From contig VRUG01000004.1 of NCBI GenBank assembly GCA_019456255.1, positions 62,001 through 126,000 on the forward strand: a DNA stretch of 64,000 nucleotides, written 5' to 3'. Below are positions 61,579 to 64,000 of the stretch, one piece after another. The notes below the pieces were generated by a model. That model was not told the origin of the DNA, did no database searches, and saw only the letters and a list, made by a program, of their open reading frames with translations. Both the position numbers and the translations under genes were made by a program. Position 1 is the first letter of the stretch. The number at the start of each line of letters is the position of its first letter. Origin of the DNA: Planctomycetota bacterium. GTDB taxonomy: Bacteria > Planctomycetota > Phycisphaerae > Sedimentisphaerales > Anaerobacaceae.

Positions 61579-63129
61579 ATGGCACAAAAACTAATCATAT
61601 TCGACACGACCCTGCGTGACGGCGAACAGGCCGCTGGCACAAGACTCGGAGCAAGAGAAAAACTCGAAATCGCCCGCCAGCTCGCCAGGCTAAAAGTCGA
61701 CGTCATAGAAGCTGGCTTTCCCGCTTCGTCGCCGGAAGATTTCAACGCCGTTAAGCTCATTTGCGAAAACCTCAAAACAGTAACCGTCTGCGGACTCACA
61801 CGCGCTATAACCAAAGACATCGACATCTGCGGAAAAGCTATCGCAAAAGCGAAACGCGCCAGGATCCATACAGGCGTCGGCGTCTCAGATATCCATATTA
61901 AGGGAAAGTTCGGAAGTGCAAAGTACGGCAAGACTATCGCCCAGAAAAAAGTCAACATCCTGAAGATGGCGGTAAAAGCTGTTAAGAGAGCGCGAAACTA
62001 TACCGACGACGTCGAATTCTACGCCGAAGATTCAGGCAGGGCAAATCGTAAGTTCCTCTACGAGATACTCGAAGCTGTCGTCGACGCAGGAGCTACAACT
62101 CTAAATATTCCGGACACCACCGGCTACGCAATACCCGAGCAGTATGGCCAACTTATCGCTGACATAAAGGCCAACGTGCCGAACATAAAAAAAGCCATCA
62201 TCAGCGTACACTGTCACAACGATCTCGGGATGGCTGTCGCTAATACTTTAGCAGGCGTAAAAAACGGCGCAAGACAAATCGAAGGTACCATAAACGGCAT
62301 CGGCGAACGAGCAGGAAACGCCGCCATCGAAGAGGTCGTAATGGCCATCAAAACAAGAAAGGATTTCTTCGATATCGAAACAAAAATCGTAACGCCCCAG
62401 TTCTATCGTACAAGCAGAATGGTAGCTGACATGCTCGGCGTACCGGTACCAATAAATAAAGCCATCGTCGGAGACAATGCCTTCGCCCACAGTTCAGGGA
62501 TTCACGTTGACGGAGTACTGAAAAAACGAGAAACATACGAAATCATGAAGCCAAGCGATGTCGGCTCGCCGAAAAGCAAGGTCGTCCTGACCGCAAGAAC
62601 AGGCCGGCATGGCCTAAAGCACCGCCTCGAAGAGCTCGGATACAAATTAACTAAAGCTGAACTCGAGAAAACATATAAGAGGTTCATCGAAATTGCCGAC
62701 AAGAAAAACGAAGTCTTCGATGAAGACATTACTGCGATCATCAGCGACGAGATTCACGCCGTTGAGCATACGTATAAATTGCAGTATCTCCATGTCGCCT
62801 GCGGAACTGGAACGCTGCCGACCGCGAGTGTCAGAATCGAGACAAAGGGGAAATTTACACAGGCTGCCGCGTGCGGGGACGGACCGATTGATGCTGCCTA
62901 CCAAGCTATTAGAGACGCAACAGGACTCTCGCCAAAGCTTGAAAGCTATTCCATCAGAGCCGTCACCAGTGGTAAAGAGGCACTCGGAGAAGCTACGGTA
63001 AAAATTACCGCCAATGGAATACTTTTTGTTGGGCGAGGAGTTTCAACTGACATTATTGAAGCTTCCGCAAAAGCGTACGTAGATGCAATTAACAGAATGG
63101 TTGCTGCAAAAAAGAAAAGTAAAAAATAA
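61579..63129 (+). CDS. leuA: 2-isopropylmalate synthase
   Basis: First enzyme of leucine synthesis: joins acetyl-CoA to 2-ketoisovalerate. 516 residues, the usual bacterial length. HMGL-like TIM barrel with IFDTTLRDGEQAAG (6-19), the metal ligands in ISVHCHNDLGMAVANTLAG and the GERAGNAAIEEVVMA stretch; the C-terminal regulatory domain (about 390-510) is the leucine-feedback region. A TTGGAGC site precedes the ATG. leuC starts 11 bases after the stop codon. GC content returns to the level of the left part of the window, unlike the AT-rich island next to it. Confidence 0.96.
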   Translation: MAQKLIIFDTTLRDGEQAAGTRLGAREKLEIARQLARLKVDVIEAGFPASSPEDFNAVKLICENLKTVTVCGLTRAITKDIDICGKAIAKAKRARIHTGVGVSDIHIKGKFGSAKYGKTIAQKKVNILKMAVKAVKRARNYTDDVEFYAEDSGRANRKFLYEILEAVVDAGATTLNIPDTTGYAIPEQYGQLIADIKANVPNIKKAIISVHCHNDLGMAVANTLAGVKNGARQIEGTINGIGERAGNAAIEEVVMAIKTRKDFFDIETKIVTPQFYRTSRMVADMLGVPVPINKAIVGDNAFAHSSGIHVDGVLKKRETYEIMKPSDVGSPKSKVVLTARTGRHGLKHRLEELGYKLTKAELEKTYKRFIEIADKKNEVFDEDITAIISDEIHAVEHTYKLQYLHVACGTGTLPTASVRIETKGKFTQAAACGDGPIDAAYQAIRDATGLSPKLESYSIRAVTSGKEALGEATVKITANGILFVGRGVSTDIIEASAKAYVDAINRMVAAKKKSKK

Positions 63130-63140
63130 GGATTAGTAAA

Positions 63141-64000
63141 ATGGCTATGACAATTACTGAAAAAATACTCGCAAAGGCCGCCGGGCTTGACTCGGTTAAG
63201 CCAGGACAACTTATAGACGCTAATATCGACGTGGTAATGTGTCACGATGTCACTACCCCGCCGGCAATATCTATGCTACAGAAAAAAGGCATCGATAAGG
63301 TCTTCGACCCGGAAAAAATTATCGTAACACCGGACCATTTTCAGCCGGCAAAGGACATTCAAAGCGCTGAACTTCATAAAAGACTCGATAAGTGGGCAGT
63401 AAAACACGAGATCAAACATTATTACAAACTTGGAAAAGCTGGTGTATGTCACGCACTACTGCCTGAACAGGGACACATCAGACCTGGAGAAGTAATTGTT
63501 GGAGGTGACTCGCATACCTGTACATACGGTGCTTTCGGCGCTTTTAGTACTGGCGTCGGCTCCACCGACCTGGCCGCTACCATAGCAACCGGGCAGCTTT
63601 GGTTTAAAGTGCCGCCAACCATAAAAATTATCCTAAACGGAAAACTCGCCAAAGGCGTTTATAGTAAAGATGTAATACTTGACGTCATCGCAAGAATTGG
63701 TACAGACGGTGCGCTATACAAAGCCATGGAATTTACCGGCAGCACGCTCGCAAATCTGAGCATGGAATCTCGAATGACAATTACAAACATGGTGATAGAA
63801 GCTGGGGCAAAAAACGGAATCATCGAACTCGACAAAGTAACAAAGAAATATCTAAAGGAACATTTAGCGGAAAACAAAAAAGATTATACCGTTTTTGAAT
63901 CTGACCCGGATGCCGTATACGAATCTATCGAGGAATTTGACTGCTCAAAGTTAGAGCCTATAGTCGCTCTGCCTCATCTGCCCTCAGGAGGCGTACCCAT
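63141..64000 (+). CDS. leuC: 3-isopropylmalate dehydratase large subunit (cut by window end)
   Basis: The frame from ATG 63141 is open to the window edge (286 codons). It starts MAMTITEKILAKAAG, then NIDVVMCHDVTTPPAISML and EVIVGGDSHTCTYGAFGAFS, the signature of the aconitase superfamily with the first Fe-S cysteine at SHTCTYG. It isomerises 2- to 3-isopropylmalate with LeuD. The compact archaeal-type LeuC/homoaconitase branch is likely, given the short spacing. Not distinguishable here from homoaconitate hydratase, but linkage to leuA supports LeuC. Confidence 0.92.
   Translation, partial: MAMTITEKILAKAAGLDSVKPGQLIDANIDVVMCHDVTTPPAISMLQKKGIDKVFDPEKIIVTPDHFQPAKDIQSAELHKRLDKWAVKHEIKHYYKLGKAGVCHALLPEQGHIRPGEVIVGGDSHTCTYGAFGAFSTGVGSTDLAATIATGQLWFKVPPTIKIILNGKLAKGVYSKDVILDVIARIGTDGALYKAMEFTGSTLANLSMESRMTITNMVIEAGAKNGIIELDKVTKKYLKEHLAENKKDYTVFESDPDAVYESIEEFDCSKLEPIVALPHLPSGGVP

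Overview
The window looks like chromosomal DNA from a Gram-negative-type (diderm) bacterium, most plausibly a planctomycete of the Phycisphaerae lineage. This placement is an inference from gene content, not from a marker-gene search. Pointers: outer-membrane machinery (LptD-like protein, LolCDE-type transporter), a complete type II secretion locus with unusual subunits, a multi-PDZ site-2 protease next to dxr, a SpoVG with an inserted zinc ribbon, DUF1573 and tetraheme cytochrome exported proteins, frequent TTG/GTG starts, and one N/P-rich repeat-like ORF of a kind I remember from these genomes. No rRNA, tRNA or CRISPR array was seen.

Layout. 1-13,055 (minus strand): ilvE, a LolDCE-type transporter, lysS, an S41 protease, fba and lptD. 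13,259-19,279: a small unknown gene, a GH30 glycosidase lipoprotein, a 157-bp quasi-palindrome, maf, an HEGWH metallopeptidase-like lipoprotein, a TlpA-like thioredoxin, an AMMECR1 protein and a VTT-family membrane protein. 19,386-20,756 (plus): ispE-spoVG. 20,840-38,675 (minus): a FlgM-like gene and the type II secretion locus, gspM-L-K-J-I-H-G-F-(S23-like insert)-E-D, followed by a TolB-like protein, a GspC-like protein, a tetraheme cytochrome and a DUF1573 lipoprotein. 38,878-44,987 (plus): a five-gene glycan operon (GT2, GT39-like, two GT4, one AlkP-like), then a secreted LamG protein. 46,390-50,743 (minus): GT2, rseP-like protease, dxr.

The most striking region is 50,719-52,957. A roughly 2.2-kb AT-rich segment, holding a C39/papain-like cysteine-peptidase gene and a convergent 54-codon gene, is bracketed by 50-bp direct repeats (48 of 50 identical). 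The repeat is the 5' end of dxr: its start codon, its -10 box and its first codons. The segment therefore seems to have inserted at dxr and regenerated the gene's start. The old -35 box and a stub of dxr were left at the far end. No recombinase gene is visible.

53,030-56,594 holds small hypothetical genes, a ferritin-like protein, a frameshifted membrane-peptide gene, a PAS-GGDEF protein and a thioesterase. 57,265-61,299 is an AT-rich restriction-modification island: an HNH endonuclease and two different DNA methyltransferases in an overlapping operon. 61,350 to the end is the start of the leu operon (leuA, then leuC cut by the window edge). It is preceded by a consensus promoter and a 26-codon leucine-rich ORF that starts almost exactly where transcription should begin, a candidate leaderless attenuation peptide.

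The genes fit a free-living envelope-building heterotroph: leucine and branched-chain synthesis (ilvE, leuA, leuC), the MEP isoprenoid pathway (dxr, ispE), lipoprotein and LPS-type export (Lol, LptD), type II secretion with plausible exported substrates (GH30, LamG), and surface glycan assembly.
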